From an uncultured Clostridiaceae bacterium (GTDB lineage Bacteria; Bacillota; Clostridia; Lachnospirales; Lachnospiraceae): a stretch of DNA of 32,371 nt. Numbering within the stretch: position 1 is the stretch's first letter; each line of letters starts with the position of its first letter. Below the pieces are notes generated by a model. The model was not told the origin of the DNA and searched no databases. It saw only the letters and a program-made list of their open reading frames with translations. Positions 1 through 8,448 of this stretch are shown piece by piece. Location of the stretch: positions 1 through 32,371 of the forward strand of contig CAMWUK010000037.1 in the NCBI GenBank assembly GCA_947177415.1, read 5' to 3'. Position numbers and translations under genes: made by a program.

Positions 1-716
1 GTAACGAAAGACTGTGTGAAATGCTTTCCATATATTTTCCCAGTTCCCCATGACGGTTTTCTCTGACTGGAGAATCTGCGAACTGCTCAGAATATCCTTC
101 GCCAGCCCGGCGGTCTCCTGAAAATCTTTTTTCTGGTAACGCACCAGCTCCAGCATGTCTCCGCCATTATAATAATACGCCCTTAGTTCTGCCATTTTTT
201 CTGCTCCATCCCATCGGTCTTGAACTCATTCTTTCGGAAAGTATATGGCTGACATGGCTCTCTGTACTGCTTCCCACAACCCCGTTTTTTCGTTTTAGGC
301 GGAGTTTTGCCGCACTCCAGTTTGAAAGTATGTATTCTGCTGCTTCGTCCACTTTCTGCAGGTTTCTCCATTTTGGCATTTCTTTTTTCTGTTTTTCTAC
401 AAACTCTCGGAAATCTGCTTTTGTTTTCCTGCGGATTATTTCATGGAATTCTTCCAGAATGGGTTCCCTGTCCTTCTTTTTCTTATGGGAAACCAGCTTC
501 TGGAGATATTTTTCCAGATGGAATCCATCCAGCACATGCGTAATCCCCTGGATCCTTTTCCTTCCTGCTTTGATCCAGTTTCCACCGTCTGAGTTCAGAT
601 AGATTTTTTTTACATGATCCAGATCATAATTCCGTTCAAGATAACTGTAAATTTCATCCCAGAACATCTGGTTTTCTTCCCCGTTATGTACCCCGCAGAA
701 ATAGTGTGTGGTACTA
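1..716 (-). pseudogene. ISLre2-family transposase remnant (5'-truncated, frameshifted, runs off window)
   Basis: The reading frame from 716 down to 167 encodes the C-terminal part of an ISLre2 (UPF0236-type) transposase. It begins in HYFCGVHNGEENQMFWDE, passes through SDGGNWIK and ends in the family's C-terminal signature SSTESHVSHILSERMSSRP / MGWSRK. The 5' half is missing because the frame is cut at the edge of the IS3 element; an in-frame TGA comes from the IS end. After MGWSRK the frame shifts. The expected continuation (MAELRAYYYNGGDMLELVRYQ) is present in another frame from 195 and stays open to base 1. The family context suggests loss of about 11 bases between short AGCAGAAAA repeats, which is inference. 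Not functional. Confidence 0.8.
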
Positions 717-778
717 TGTCAAGTTTTAGTACAAATTAAATCGGGAAAAATTTTTGATTCTGTTAGCCAAGGCTAATA

Positions 779-1612
779 TTAACCTGCCTTCCTCACCTTT
801 GCTTCCAAACTATCCAAATATTCTTTTTCATATTCTTGTGGGGATTTATATCCACAATGGCTGTGTATCCTCACCGTATTATAAAATGTGTTGATATATT
901 CAAATACAAGACTATATGCATGTTCATAATCCACTATCCGAAATCGGTTTATCCATTCTCTTTTTAAGATCGAATGGAAAGATTCTATGCACGCATTATC
1001 CCATGGGTAGGCTTTTTTGGAATAACTTAACCTCCATCCTTCGGTTGCTTCCCTGTACGCATCACATGTGTACTGGATTCCACGGTCACTGTGCATGACT
1101 TTGGGCTTATCCACATTTCTTTCTTTTTTTGCTTTTTCAATCGCTTCCACAACCCATTTCGCTTCTAATGTATCACTTAATACCCATGCTATGATTTTTC
1201 TTGAATACAGATCCATTATGCTTGTAAGGTACACAAATCCTGTGTATGTCCATATATAAGTTATATCAGAACACCAGACAGCGTTTGGTTCTTCCGGGTT
1301 AAACTGCTGTTTTAAAATATTTCTCAGTTTTCTGTTAAAATCAGGCTGGATGGTTGTTTTTATGGAATGTTTTATATAACATGCCTTTATTCCTATTTTC
1401 CTCATATAATTCCCTACTGTTTTATCACTTACAGGGTCTCCGTTTTCCCTCATTTTCTTTGCGATTTTAGGAGCACCATAGATTTCATGGGATTCTTTGT
1501 GTATCTTTCTGATTTCCTCCATTCTGTTTTCTTTTTTTAGCTGCCTGCTGGATGGCTTCCTGTTTTTAAATGCATAGTAGCCATTTCTTGAAACACCTAA
1601 GATTTCCAGCAC
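779..1612 (-). CDS. IS3-family transposase OrfB (DDE integrase domain)
   Basis: The 277-residue OrfB has an N-terminal HTH_21-like region (IYGAPKIAKKMRE) and an rve-type integrase core. The DDE acids are visible in WCSDITYIW, MHSDRGIQYT and ACIESFHSILKRE, and the ending KSPQEYEKEYL is typical of the family. The GTG at 1612 is only a nominal start. The same frame is open upstream to the A7 run at 1717-1723, so the active product would be an OrfAB fusion made by -1 frameshifting. Length is normal for the IS150 group. The catalytic core looks intact, but OrfA upstream has a stop codon, so the fusion is probably not made efficiently. Confidence 0.88.
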   Translation of the reverse strand: MLEILGVSRNGYYAFKNRKPSSRQLKKENRMEEIRKIHKESHEIYGAPKIAKKMRENGDPVSDKTVGNYMRKIGIKACYIKHSIKTTIQPDFNRKLRNILKQQFNPEEPNAVWCSDITYIWTYTGFVYLTSIMDLYSRKIIAWVLSDTLEAKWVVEAIEKAKKERNVDKPKVMHSDRGIQYTCDAYREATEGWRLSYSKKAYPWDNACIESFHSILKREWINRFRIVDYEHAYSLVFEYINTFYNTVRIHSHCGYKSPQEYEKEYLDSLEAKVRKAG

Positions 1613-1692
1613 CCTGCTGACATTAAGCTGGCGTTTCTGTTCCGTCTTACATTTCTTTTCTGCCTTTGAAACTTCGATGAAACAAGCCTGTG

Positions 1693-1980
1693 TCAGTTTC
1701 CCAGAATGCTGGTTGCTTTTTTTAATATTTCTAAAGCATCCTGTGTATCCCTTAATTCCCTTTTCAGTCTGGCTATTTCCTTTGCTTCATCACTGGAATA
1801 ATTACCGGAACCTCTTACAGGTACTTCACCATGATTTTCTTTGGCAGCTTTTGTCCATGTGCCTGAAGCTGTTTTGCTGATGCCAAGATTCCCGGCACAT
1901 TTTAATAACCCAAGTTCTTTGTGCTCTAAATAATATTTCACTGCATCTTCTTTAAATTATTTATCATATTGTTTACTCAT
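1693..1980 (-). pseudogene. IS3-family OrfA with premature stop codon
   Basis: The natural OrfA start is the ATG at 1978-1980 (MSKQYDK), but codon 8 is TAA at 1957-1959. After it the frame resumes FKEDAVKYYLEHKELG, the usual HTH_Tnp_1 sequence, and ends in a leucine-zipper-like IARLKRELRDTQDALEILKK. That order (HTH, then coiled coil) is what OrfA of IS3 elements shows. The stop separates only seven residues, so a downstream restart (ATT, GTG or later) could rescue some protein. As written, this copy is damaged. A sequencing error cannot be excluded. Confidence 0.8.
1717..1723 (-). other. Programmed -1 frameshift site (A7) between OrfA and OrfB
   Basis: On the minus strand seven consecutive A residues lie within the codons for EILKKAT near the OrfA end. 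Slipping back one base joins OrfA to a frame that is open all the way into OrfB, through ..KSNQHSGKLTQACF.. and ..NVSRVLEILG. This is the standard arrangement for IS3-family fusion transposases. Confidence 0.75.
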
Positions 1981-2054
1981 GAAAAATCTCCATCCTTTCT
2001 GTCTTTTATTGTAACGTATTTTAGGATTTTTTCCACTTTTAACTTGTACCATTT

Positions 2055-2666
2055 TTATTCTAACACTACTATCTTCATTAACGACTCCATCCTTCGTTTA
2101 TCCATTTCCACCTGCTCCCGGTTTTTAGAACGTATTGCAGCGTATGTGATTTCCTGAATTCTTTCAGGTGATAATTCATAGACACACAACTCCTTTTCCT
2201 GGTATTCAATTCCTGCAATTTGATAGGTCTCTCCATTTATCTCTACACTTCTTCCAATTATCCTTGTACTGCCAAAAAGCCGCCATGCTGTATCCTCTCC
2301 CAAAATACAATACCCTGTTTCCCCAGCAGGCAATCCATTACTATTAGGAAATAAGATAGAAGCATCCCCTGCAATTCCCATAGTTTTTACTTCTATATTA
2401 CGGTTATAGTCCACATTTATTACCATATCTGATTTATTTTCTTTCCAGAAAAGGACATCAATGCCATCTTCTAATAACCGTTCCATTCCTTGCTTTACCT
2501 CCTTGTCATAAAGGATATCCTCATTTATCATCCATTTTGTGATTTGTGGTCTGCCATTTCCTTGAAATATCATAATACCTATCATGCCTGATACAATCAA
2601 AATCCCAAAAATTAATGACAAAATCAGAATCTTCTTATTCCTTTTTTTCTTATTATTCCCGTTCAT
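2055..2666 (-). CDS. Short MacB periplasmic-core-domain-like membrane protein
   Basis: 203 residues from the ATG at 2666, which has GGAGG seven bases upstream and overlaps the end of the adaptor gene by 14 bp, so translation is probably coupled. A basic N-terminus (NKKKRNKK) precedes one membrane segment (ILILSLIFGILIVSGMIGI). An extracytoplasmic region follows whose middle, ILGEDTAWRLFGSTRIIG then INGETYQIAGI, is the recognisable MacB_PCD/FtsX-permease signature. The three C-terminal membrane helices of a MacB/FtsX permease are absent. The stop codon (2055-2057) is three bases from the IS3 end, so the gene may be naturally short or may have lost its 3' part. Role inferred: partner of the adjacent HlyD-like adaptor at the cell surface. 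Confidence 0.65.
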   Translation of the reverse strand: MNGNNKKKRNKKILILSLIFGILIVSGMIGIMIFQGNGRPQITKWMINEDILYDKEVKQGMERLLEDGIDVLFWKENKSDMVINVDYNRNIEVKTMGIAGDASILFPNSNGLPAGETGYCILGEDTAWRLFGSTRIIGRSVEINGETYQIAGIEYQEKELCVYELSPERIQEITYAAIRSKNREQVEMDKRRMESLMKIVVLE

Positions 2667-4134
2667 CTTCTTCCTCCAATAACCGGACTTTATCCCCCGG
2701 AGCAACCGCCTTGCTTGCATATACAACAAATCTGTCTTCTTCCCCTAATGAACTATCTTCAAGTGCAGCCTCACTTTCATTTTTATCCTGAATGGTTACC
2801 TCTTTTTTTACCACACTTAACTCTGTTCCCATAATGGTATCTGTTTCGCGTATGAGCAGGATATAATCCTTTTGATTATCTGAATATAGAGCAGAAAGTG
2901 GTATACAGCAGGAATATGGTTCTGTCTGGTTCGTTACTTCTAAAACCCCTGTTTCACCTAGAGAGACTTCTGTTTCTGCCACTTTTACAATTGCCTCATA
3001 AGTTTCTTCCTCTATTTTATTTATTGCTTTTACTTGGCAATTTTCATCTTTCACTTTACCATTTTGAAAATTTAAAGTAACTGTATCTCCAACTTTTATA
3101 TACTCTGTCTGTGCCTCTGTCAGCACTGCCTTAAAACTCCATCCCTTTGAACCATCTGCAAGAAGCATGGCAGCACTATCTGTTGTCCTATCCCCTGCTG
3201 CCATACAGATATTGGAAACATAACCATTTATACTGCTTACAATTCTTCCCTTATTCTCCAATATTTCTTGATAATCTTCCATCTCTTTTTCCATCTGCAG
3301 CAAAACATCCTCTTCTTCCATAATGCCACTCTTATCAACAGGTCTATTCACATTCGCATCTTCCAGATTACGTTCAGCCTCCAAAATAGCCGCCTTTTTA
3401 TCCTCTTTTACACTGCTTAGATTAGACTGCTTGGCTGACACATCCTCTTTTAATGCCTTCTTTCCTTCTTCCCATGCATCTCTTGCAGACAGCTTTAATG
3501 CATCTTCATACATAGTAAATGCATCTTTTTCTTCTTTAGATGCTGTTTTCTTCTCTGCTGTATTTTTCAATAATTGATACTGGCTGTCTTTTTTCTTTGT
3601 CTCTGATAAATAATTTTCCCATGACGGATAAGATGACAATTTTTTTACTGCATCATTGTATGCCTTCTGTGCATTGGAAACATTCCCGTTCTGTATTTGT
3701 GTGGTATGCAAAAGATCCTCTTTTGCTCTTTGCCAGGTATTTTTCATAGTCTGTTCTTCTGTATGGCTGTTTGCTTTTAACACTGTAATTTTTTCTTTCT
3801 CTATGTTAATCTTTTTATTTAGTCCCCCTATCAAATCTTTTAAATCTGTAGTATCCAAACGGAATAACACGGTTCCTTTTTCAACCTCTTCCCCTGTTTT
3901 TACACAGACTTCCCGAATACGAATACCCTCCTTAATTACAACCGCAGTCTCCCTTTGGGCTTCTACATTTCCAATTGCACTAATAGTATGGGAAATATTT
4001 TTTTGTGCTGCCTGCCCTATTTCAACTCTTGGCATTTGATAAGCATAAATTCCACGGGATACCACCGTACATAACAACATGAATAGCAAAAAAATACAAA
4101 AATATTTCACTGCTCTTTTTCTTACATTCTTCAT
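2653..4134 (-). CDS. HlyD/MacA-like periplasmic adaptor (membrane fusion) protein
   Basis: 493 residues. An N-terminal signal anchor (FCIFLLFMLLCTVV) is followed by the lipoyl-like first half (ISAIGNVEAQRETAVVIKEG, then VKTGEEVEKGTVLFRLD). A long charged coiled-coil hairpin (about residues 110-290) rejoins the second lipoyl half (KGRIVSSINGYVSNICMAAGD), and beta-barrel and C-terminal domains complete it. This is the architecture of MacA/HlyD adaptors, which link an ABC exporter to the envelope. In a Gram-positive the protein would be an extracellular coupler. It follows two sugar-type permeases by 15 bp and overlaps the MacB-core-like gene. RBS AAGGGA. An adaptor inside a CUT1 importer operon is atypical, and no exporter ATPase is left nearby. 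Confidence 0.85.
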   Translation of the reverse strand: MKNVRKRAVKYFCIFLLFMLLCTVVSRGIYAYQMPRVEIGQAAQKNISHTISAIGNVEAQRETAVVIKEGIRIREVCVKTGEEVEKGTVLFRLDTTDLKDLIGGLNKKINIEKEKITVLKANSHTEEQTMKNTWQRAKEDLLHTTQIQNGNVSNAQKAYNDAVKKLSSYPSWENYLSETKKKDSQYQLLKNTAEKKTASKEEKDAFTMYEDALKLSARDAWEEGKKALKEDVSAKQSNLSSVKEDKKAAILEAERNLEDANVNRPVDKSGIMEEEDVLLQMEKEMEDYQEILENKGRIVSSINGYVSNICMAAGDRTTDSAAMLLADGSKGWSFKAVLTEAQTEYIKVGDTVTLNFQNGKVKDENCQVKAINKIEEETYEAIVKVAETEVSLGETGVLEVTNQTEPYSCCIPLSALYSDNQKDYILLIRETDTIMGTELSVVKKEVTIQDKNESEAALEDSSLGEEDRFVVYASKAVAPGDKVRLLEEEDERE

Positions 4135-4149
4135 TTTCTTCTATTCCCT

Positions 4150-4992
4150 TCATTCCTTAATTCCGGATGCAGCAATTCCTTGTTCCAAATAATCCTGTCC
4201 CACTACAAACACAAAAATTGCAGGAGCCAGTGTCACAACTGAGGCAGCTAACGCCATCCCTGCCTGCTCTATTCCAATTTCAGGCAGGTACAAAGAAAGG
4301 GGCCAAAGTGTTTTATCTTTCAAAAAAGCAAGAGGCTGTTCCATCATATTCCAATAATCTAAAAATCCCAAAACTACGGCTGATAAAATTCCTGGTGAGC
4401 CTAATGGTATGCCAATTTTCCCAAAAATTTGAAACTCACCTGCTCCATCTACCCTTGCTGCTTCCAGCAATTCTTTTGGTATAGATGTAAAGCTGCGATA
4501 AATTAAAAAAACAGGAAAAGTTGAAAAAATAGCTGGTAAAATTACAGATGCCTGTGTATTCATTAAATTCATCTTGTTCATTACCAAATAGGAAGGCAGC
4601 ATAGTTACCTGAAATGGAAGTAGCATCAGTATCACATAAAGTGTAAATAATATATTTTTTCCTTTCCACCAGAATGTTGCAAATGCCCAGGCTGCTGGTA
4701 CTGCCACAAAAAGCTGCCCTATTAAAATCAACAATACAATTTTCACAGAATTCCAAAACACAGTTAAAAACTCTGGAGTCCAAAACAATAGTTTTACATA
4801 ATGAAATAATGTAGGATAATTAGGGAAAAGCTTCCAGTTAATCATCTCTCCTGTATTTGATAAAATAGAACCTAAACTGTCTGCTAATTCATTTCCACTC
4901 TTAAAGGAGCCAAAAACAACCAAAATAACTGGTACACAAACAATCCCTGCAAGAGCCACTACGGCTAACCTGCAAACTTCATTTTTCTTCAA
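4150..4992 (-). CDS. Carbohydrate ABC transporter permease, MalG/UgpE-like
   Basis: 280 residues with about six membrane helices. The EAA loop that docks the ATPase reads ELLEAARVDGAGEFQIFG followed by IGIPLGSP, the CUT1 second-permease signature. The start is TTG at 4992: it is three bases after the previous gene's stop and a strong GGAGGAG lies six bases upstream, with no competing ATG near the N-terminus. It pairs with the MalF-like permease immediately upstream to form the membrane channel. No MalK-type ATPase is encoded here; in Firmicutes a shared MsmX-type ATPase elsewhere often serves such systems (family knowledge). Confidence 0.92.
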   Translation of the reverse strand: MKKNEVCRLAVVALAGIVCVPVILVVFGSFKSGNELADSLGSILSNTGEMINWKLFPNYPTLFHYVKLLFWTPEFLTVFWNSVKIVLLILIGQLFVAVPAAWAFATFWWKGKNILFTLYVILMLLPFQVTMLPSYLVMNKMNLMNTQASVILPAIFSTFPVFLIYRSFTSIPKELLEAARVDGAGEFQIFGKIGIPLGSPGILSAVVLGFLDYWNMMEQPLAFLKDKTLWPLSLYLPEIGIEQAGMALAASVVTLAPAIFVFVVGQDYLEQGIAASGIKE

Positions 4993-5865
4993 TTATTTCT
5001 CCTCCTCCCAAATATGCTGTAAAAATACTGCAAAAACAATAAATATAACTGTTATGCAAACTGCTGCCGCTGCTATTTTATCCATTTCCAAATGGGTAAA
5101 CCAGTTATTAAAAAGATGCTGCAGCAAATACATATTTTGCTGGGGATAAGCACCTGCTACCAAATAGGCTTCCCGAAATACTTTGAAGGAATTTAAAAAT
5201 GATAAAATGGTAATCGTATATAACACTGGTTTTAGCCCGGGCAATACCACATATAGAAAACATTTTGTTTCTGATGCCCCATCTACTCTGGCTGCTTCCT
5301 TTAATTCTTCTGAGACATTATGTAGTCCTGCCAGCCATAGTACAATTGTATACCCCAGATTCTTCCAAATATAACTAATTATCAATACCCAGAAGGAAGC
5401 ATCACTCCCCAGCCAATCTATGGACTTTAAACTGATACTTTCTAATCCTGCATTCATAAGTCCAAAATTATGGAATAACATTTTCCATATAAGTACCACT
5501 GTAGCTGTTGGCACAGCCATTGGAAATAAAAATGCTGATTTTAATGCCTGTACCCATTTAACCTGATACATGACAAGGGAAATCAGTAAGGATGCCACAA
5601 GTAAAAGCGGCAATCCTATGATTACTAATTTAAAAGTATTTCTAATAGCTAAAAGAAACGCCTGATTTCCAAAAATTACTTTATAATTGTCTATTCCACA
5701 AAACTCTCCTGTTACTGCGGTTTGAAAGGAACGCTTTCCCACATCTGCAAACGGAATCAGAACAAATAAGAATACACCTGCTATGCTTGGCATAAGAAAC
5801 AAAAGGATATTTTTGTTTCTACTCCTGTAGATGGAGTGAAATTTTCTGGATAATTTCTTCCACAC
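4993..5865 (-). CDS. Carbohydrate ABC transporter permease, MalF/UgpA-like
   Basis: About 290 residues with six membrane helices. The EAA loop is EELKEAARVDGASETKCF followed by VVLPGLKP. The frame is open from a TTG at 5874, but that codon directly abuts the GGAG. The GTG at 5865 has AAAAAGGAG nine bases upstream and is the better start. The start lies inside the 3' end of the solute-binding-protein gene (overlap about 47 bp), indicating tight translational coupling. With the next gene it forms the transmembrane pair of a CUT1-type importer, probably for an oligosaccharide or glycan fragment. The substrate cannot be read from sequence. Confidence 0.92.
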   Translation of the reverse strand: MWKKLSRKFHSIYRSRNKNILLFLMPSIAGVFLFVLIPFADVGKRSFQTAVTGEFCGIDNYKVIFGNQAFLLAIRNTFKLVIIGLPLLLVASLLISLVMYQVKWVQALKSAFLFPMAVPTATVVLIWKMLFHNFGLMNAGLESISLKSIDWLGSDASFWVLIISYIWKNLGYTIVLWLAGLHNVSEELKEAARVDGASETKCFLYVVLPGLKPVLYTITILSFLNSFKVFREAYLVAGAYPQQNMYLLQHLFNNWFTHLEMDKIAAAAVCITVIFIVFAVFLQHIWEEEK

Positions 5866-8128
5866 TTTGTTCAACTCCTTTTTCTCCTGTCAGTGCCTGT
5901 GCTCCATTTGTTATAATTTCATCTTTTAGACTGTTATCCGTTACAGATGGCACCTTTAAGGAATCTATCATGTTTTTTAATTTGTCTATCTCTGATTGTT
6001 CCGGCCATTCTATATCCAGCATTATATCATTTCCGTTCCCATCTTTTGTGCCTACCACTAAACTGGAACCTGGTGTTGGATTTTTGGTAAAGTTCTTATA
6101 CGCATCTGCATTTACTGGAAATCCATCTCCTAAATCTTTTCCCTGTACCTCTGTTCCCAGAAGAGTATGGATAAATTGTTTCGCAATTTCCTGATTCTTA
6201 GAATTTTTACTAATACTAATACTTCCCGTTGAACAGAAAAGATTGCTGTCTTGACCATTCAATATCTTATACTCATTTTTGTTTACTTTTTTTACAGATG
6301 TTACAGACTGGAAATCTAACATGGAAGACAAATAACCGGCTGTCAAAATCTGTAATTTTGAAAATTGATCCAACGCTTGACTGCCACTTTCTAAAAGATA
6401 TTCTGTTACTTTCTTGCCTTCTACCCTCTCTTCATGTGCTTTTCTTTCCTTTTCATCCAGATTCTTTTGCTCTGCCTCATAAATTCTCTTTGCTTGTGTA
6501 AGAAATTCTGATAATGCAGTCTTATCTACGGTTCCATCCTCTGTAATCCAAACATTTGCTGAAGTAAGATATAATTTTTCTAAAAGTTCTTCTGCCGAAT
6601 AGCAGCCTAAAACTGTTTCTTTTGTTGTCTGTAAACCTGCTATTCTTTCTGCTTCATCTGCCAATGTCTTTAAATCCGATATTTTAGAAAGTGTAGTATT
6701 ATCTCCTGTTAACAACGGAACATTATATCGGAACGGAAGTACATAAGTTCCACTTTTCTGCTGATATCCTTTTAGAATTCCCTCAAAATAAGCATTTGCA
6801 CTTTCTAAACCAGTAATTACATCACCTAAGTCCACCAGCATTCCTTTTTCCTCATAAGATTCTATTGGCATTCCATCTAAAAGAATCATATCCGGTCCTT
6901 CCCCTGCCAGTAACTCTGTATTTAGGTTATTGATTGCATCACTTTCTGTCATACCGTTTTCACCACTTAATCCTACTTCAAATTTAACAAACACTTCTGG
7001 ATTTTTTTTACGAAAGACACTAATTGCCTGTCGGATTGTTTCATTATCATATAAACTATATATGGTAAGCTGTTGTTCTGGTACTGCCGATGCATTGGCA
7101 TCATAAACATAAGAATCCAGTTCTCCATCCCGGTAAAGTATGAAAAAAGAACCATCTTCATTTTGAAGCATTTTCAAAGGTGTTCTGGAAGGATCTCCTA
7201 AGTTTGTCAATGCTCCATCTACTAACTGTTCCATAACACTGCCACCTATGGCATGGCTTGCAATCCCTTCACTTCCTGCAAAAAATAAAGTTTGCTTATT
7301 TTTTCCATCTTTTGCAGTACACATTACTGTACCATATTTTTTCTCTGTCTGCTTTTCTATATAGGAATTCAGCACATTATCATCTGCCGTAATTGAGCCA
7401 CTATTCAAATCATAAAAATAAACTTTTTTGCCATCCTGTATAATCAGAACATCTTCATTAGAACACATATCCAAATCGCCTTCATTCTCCAACGAAAAAA
7501 TCTTCTTTGCAGATTTTTTTTCTATATCAATTTCATAAACATTCATACTCTGCATAACTGCAAACAATCTTCCATCTGCTGTAAATACAGAACCTGACAT
7601 AGATGTGCGATATTCTTCTATTCCCAATTCAAATTCTATGATAGTTTTGTCTGGCTTTTGATAAAAATATTTTTCAGGAAACATTTTTCCATCTTCTTTT
7701 TTCCCCCATGAAACATAGGAGATAAATATTCCTCCGTCTTCTGCCAATGATACACTTTTAATTTCCGTTTCACCTTCTACTATGCTTTTTAATTTTTTTA
7801 TCGTTTCTGTTTTCCATGTCTTTCCTTCATCTGTTGAAATACTCTTTGTTGCATGTTCTGTATCAACTATCATCAGACTTCCATCTGCTAACCGCCTCAT
7901 ATCTCCTTTACCAATAAATCCCTTCGGTGTATTTATAATTGTTTCCAAATATCTGCCTTTTGCATTTTCCTTCTCTTCTGTTTTCCCATTCGATACATTA
8001 TTCTTCTCACTCTCCTTTGTCTGATTTTCCGTTTTTGCACATGCTGCTATCATGAATGTTAATATGATAACGAGTAAAAATGCAGTAAATTGTTTCATGC
8101 TCTTCATAGTTTTCACGAATCCTTTCAT
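5819..8128 (-). CDS. Lipoprotein fusing a beta-propeller-like domain to an ABC solute-binding domain
   Basis: Up to 769 residues. A signal peptide ends in a lipobox (TFMIAAC, with Cys the lipidated residue). Residues about 60-370 are repetitive beta-strand sequence with an Asp-box (STDEGKTW) and several G-x-L/I-x-V type blades, resembling BNR/WD-like propellers. From about 375 (LTIYSLYDNETIRQAISVF) the protein is a family 1 extracellular solute-binding domain, with ELLAGEGPDMILLDG as the clearest motif. Usual CUT1 binding proteins are about 420-450 residues, so the N-terminal half is an added module. Start uncertain: ATG at 8128 has GAGG 11 bases upstream inside a hairpin, and ATGs at 8107 and 8098 are alternatives. 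First gene of the operon, behind the two-component-type operator at 8179-8232. Confidence 0.82.
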   Translation of the reverse strand: MKGFVKTMKSMKQFTAFLLVIILTFMIAACAKTENQTKESEKNNVSNGKTEEKENAKGRYLETIINTPKGFIGKGDMRRLADGSLMIVDTEHATKSISTDEGKTWKTETIKKLKSIVEGETEIKSVSLAEDGGIFISYVSWGKKEDGKMFPEKYFYQKPDKTIIEFELGIEEYRTSMSGSVFTADGRLFAVMQSMNVYEIDIEKKSAKKIFSLENEGDLDMCSNEDVLIIQDGKKVYFYDLNSGSITADDNVLNSYIEKQTEKKYGTVMCTAKDGKNKQTLFFAGSEGIASHAIGGSVMEQLVDGALTNLGDPSRTPLKMLQNEDGSFFILYRDGELDSYVYDANASAVPEQQLTIYSLYDNETIRQAISVFRKKNPEVFVKFEVGLSGENGMTESDAINNLNTELLAGEGPDMILLDGMPIESYEEKGMLVDLGDVITGLESANAYFEGILKGYQQKSGTYVLPFRYNVPLLTGDNTTLSKISDLKTLADEAERIAGLQTTKETVLGCYSAEELLEKLYLTSANVWITEDGTVDKTALSEFLTQAKRIYEAEQKNLDEKERKAHEERVEGKKVTEYLLESGSQALDQFSKLQILTAGYLSSMLDFQSVTSVKKVNKNEYKILNGQDSNLFCSTGSISISKNSKNQEIAKQFIHTLLGTEVQGKDLGDGFPVNADAYKNFTKNPTPGSSLVVGTKDGNGNDIMLDIEWPEQSEIDKLKNMIDSLKVPSVTDNSLKDEIITNGAQALTGEKGVEQSVEEIIQKISLHLQE

Positions 8129-8138
8129 AGATGGTGGT

Positions 8139-8154
8139 GCCTCGCTTGCGAGGC
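8139..8154 (-). promoter_or_regulatory. 5'-UTR hairpin covering the ribosome site of the lipoprotein gene
   Basis: GCCTCGC and GCGAGGC form a GC-rich 6-7 bp stem with a tiny loop in otherwise AT-rich sequence. It sits between the predicted transcription start (about 8172) and the ATG at 8128. The 3' arm in the mRNA contains GAGG 11 bases before the ATG and the 5' arm contains the complementary CCTC, so the stem would mask that ribosome site. A control role is inference. Confidence 0.45.
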
Positions 8155-8178
8155 ATGGTCGTTTCTTGCCAACGAAAA

Positions 8179-8232
8179 GAATATAACACAGAAACCTCTA
8201 AATATTCTCTAAAATTTAGAGGAATATTTAAA
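8179..8232 (-). promoter_or_regulatory. Two-component-type operator and extended -10 promoter of the lipoprotein-transporter operon
   Basis: On the minus strand two TTTAGAG heptads (8207-8213 and 8196-8202) are spaced 11 bp start to start. They are followed after 10 bp by an extended -10, TGTTATATT (TATATT at 8180-8185). There is no good -35, and the second heptad occupies that position, as at activator-dependent OmpR/PhoB-type promoters. On the plus strand another pair, TTTAGAG (8215-8221) and TTTAAAT, points the other way, giving a two-plus-two symmetric array. The same layout with the same spacing precedes the response regulator gene at 10975. Confidence 0.7.
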
Positions 8233-8268
8233 TATCCATACTGTTCTGGTTGAAATATAGTTAAGAAT

Positions 8269-8334
8269 AAAAGGCATATAGGTGCCATAACAAAGTTTAG
8301 AAAGAACTTTGTGTGACAGCTATATGCCTTTTTT
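8269..8334. terminator. Long nested hairpin, bidirectional terminator
   Basis: AAAAGGCATATAG (8269-8281) pairs with CTATATGCCTTTT (8320-8332), a 13-bp perfect stem ending in T runs on the plus strand and a T-rich stretch (TTTTATTCTT) on the minus strand. Inside it a second perfect stem, ACAAAGTT (8290-8297) with AACTTTGT (8305-8312), forms a nested hairpin. It lies downstream of the GT-C-like gene and upstream of the operator for the lipoprotein operon, so it probably insulates the two. Confidence 0.7.
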
Positions 8335-8448
8335 ATCTTTACATATTTAACATTTTGGGGTATTATTCATGGTTCTGAACAGTTACCATTTTTCTATTTT
8401 CTGTAATAACTTCTTTTCTCCACTGCAATATTTTATAAAGTTTACAAT

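Larger units (their letters stand above)
717..2051 (-). mobile_element. IS3-family (IS150-group-like) insertion sequence
   Basis: A roughly 1335-bp element bounded by 5'-TG...CA-3' and containing OrfA, an A7 slippery run and a DDE OrfB. The ends are imperfect inverted repeats: 717 reads TGTCAAGTTTTAG, and the other end read on the minus strand is TGGTACAAGTTAAAAG. No target-site duplication is visible (left flank ..GTACTA, right flank TTTTTA..). The left flank is ISLre2 sequence while the right flank is an ABC-type operon, and the missing half of ISLre2 is not on the right side. This is therefore a rearranged or deletion-associated copy rather than a clean insertion. The end near 717 carries an outward TTGACA on the minus strand. 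Confidence 0.85.

Noticed and set aside
8007-8288. 93-codon minus-strand frame across the lipoprotein gene start and its promoter
   Set aside because: It overlaps a well-supported gene and the operator/promoter, has no ribosome site and no family resemblance.
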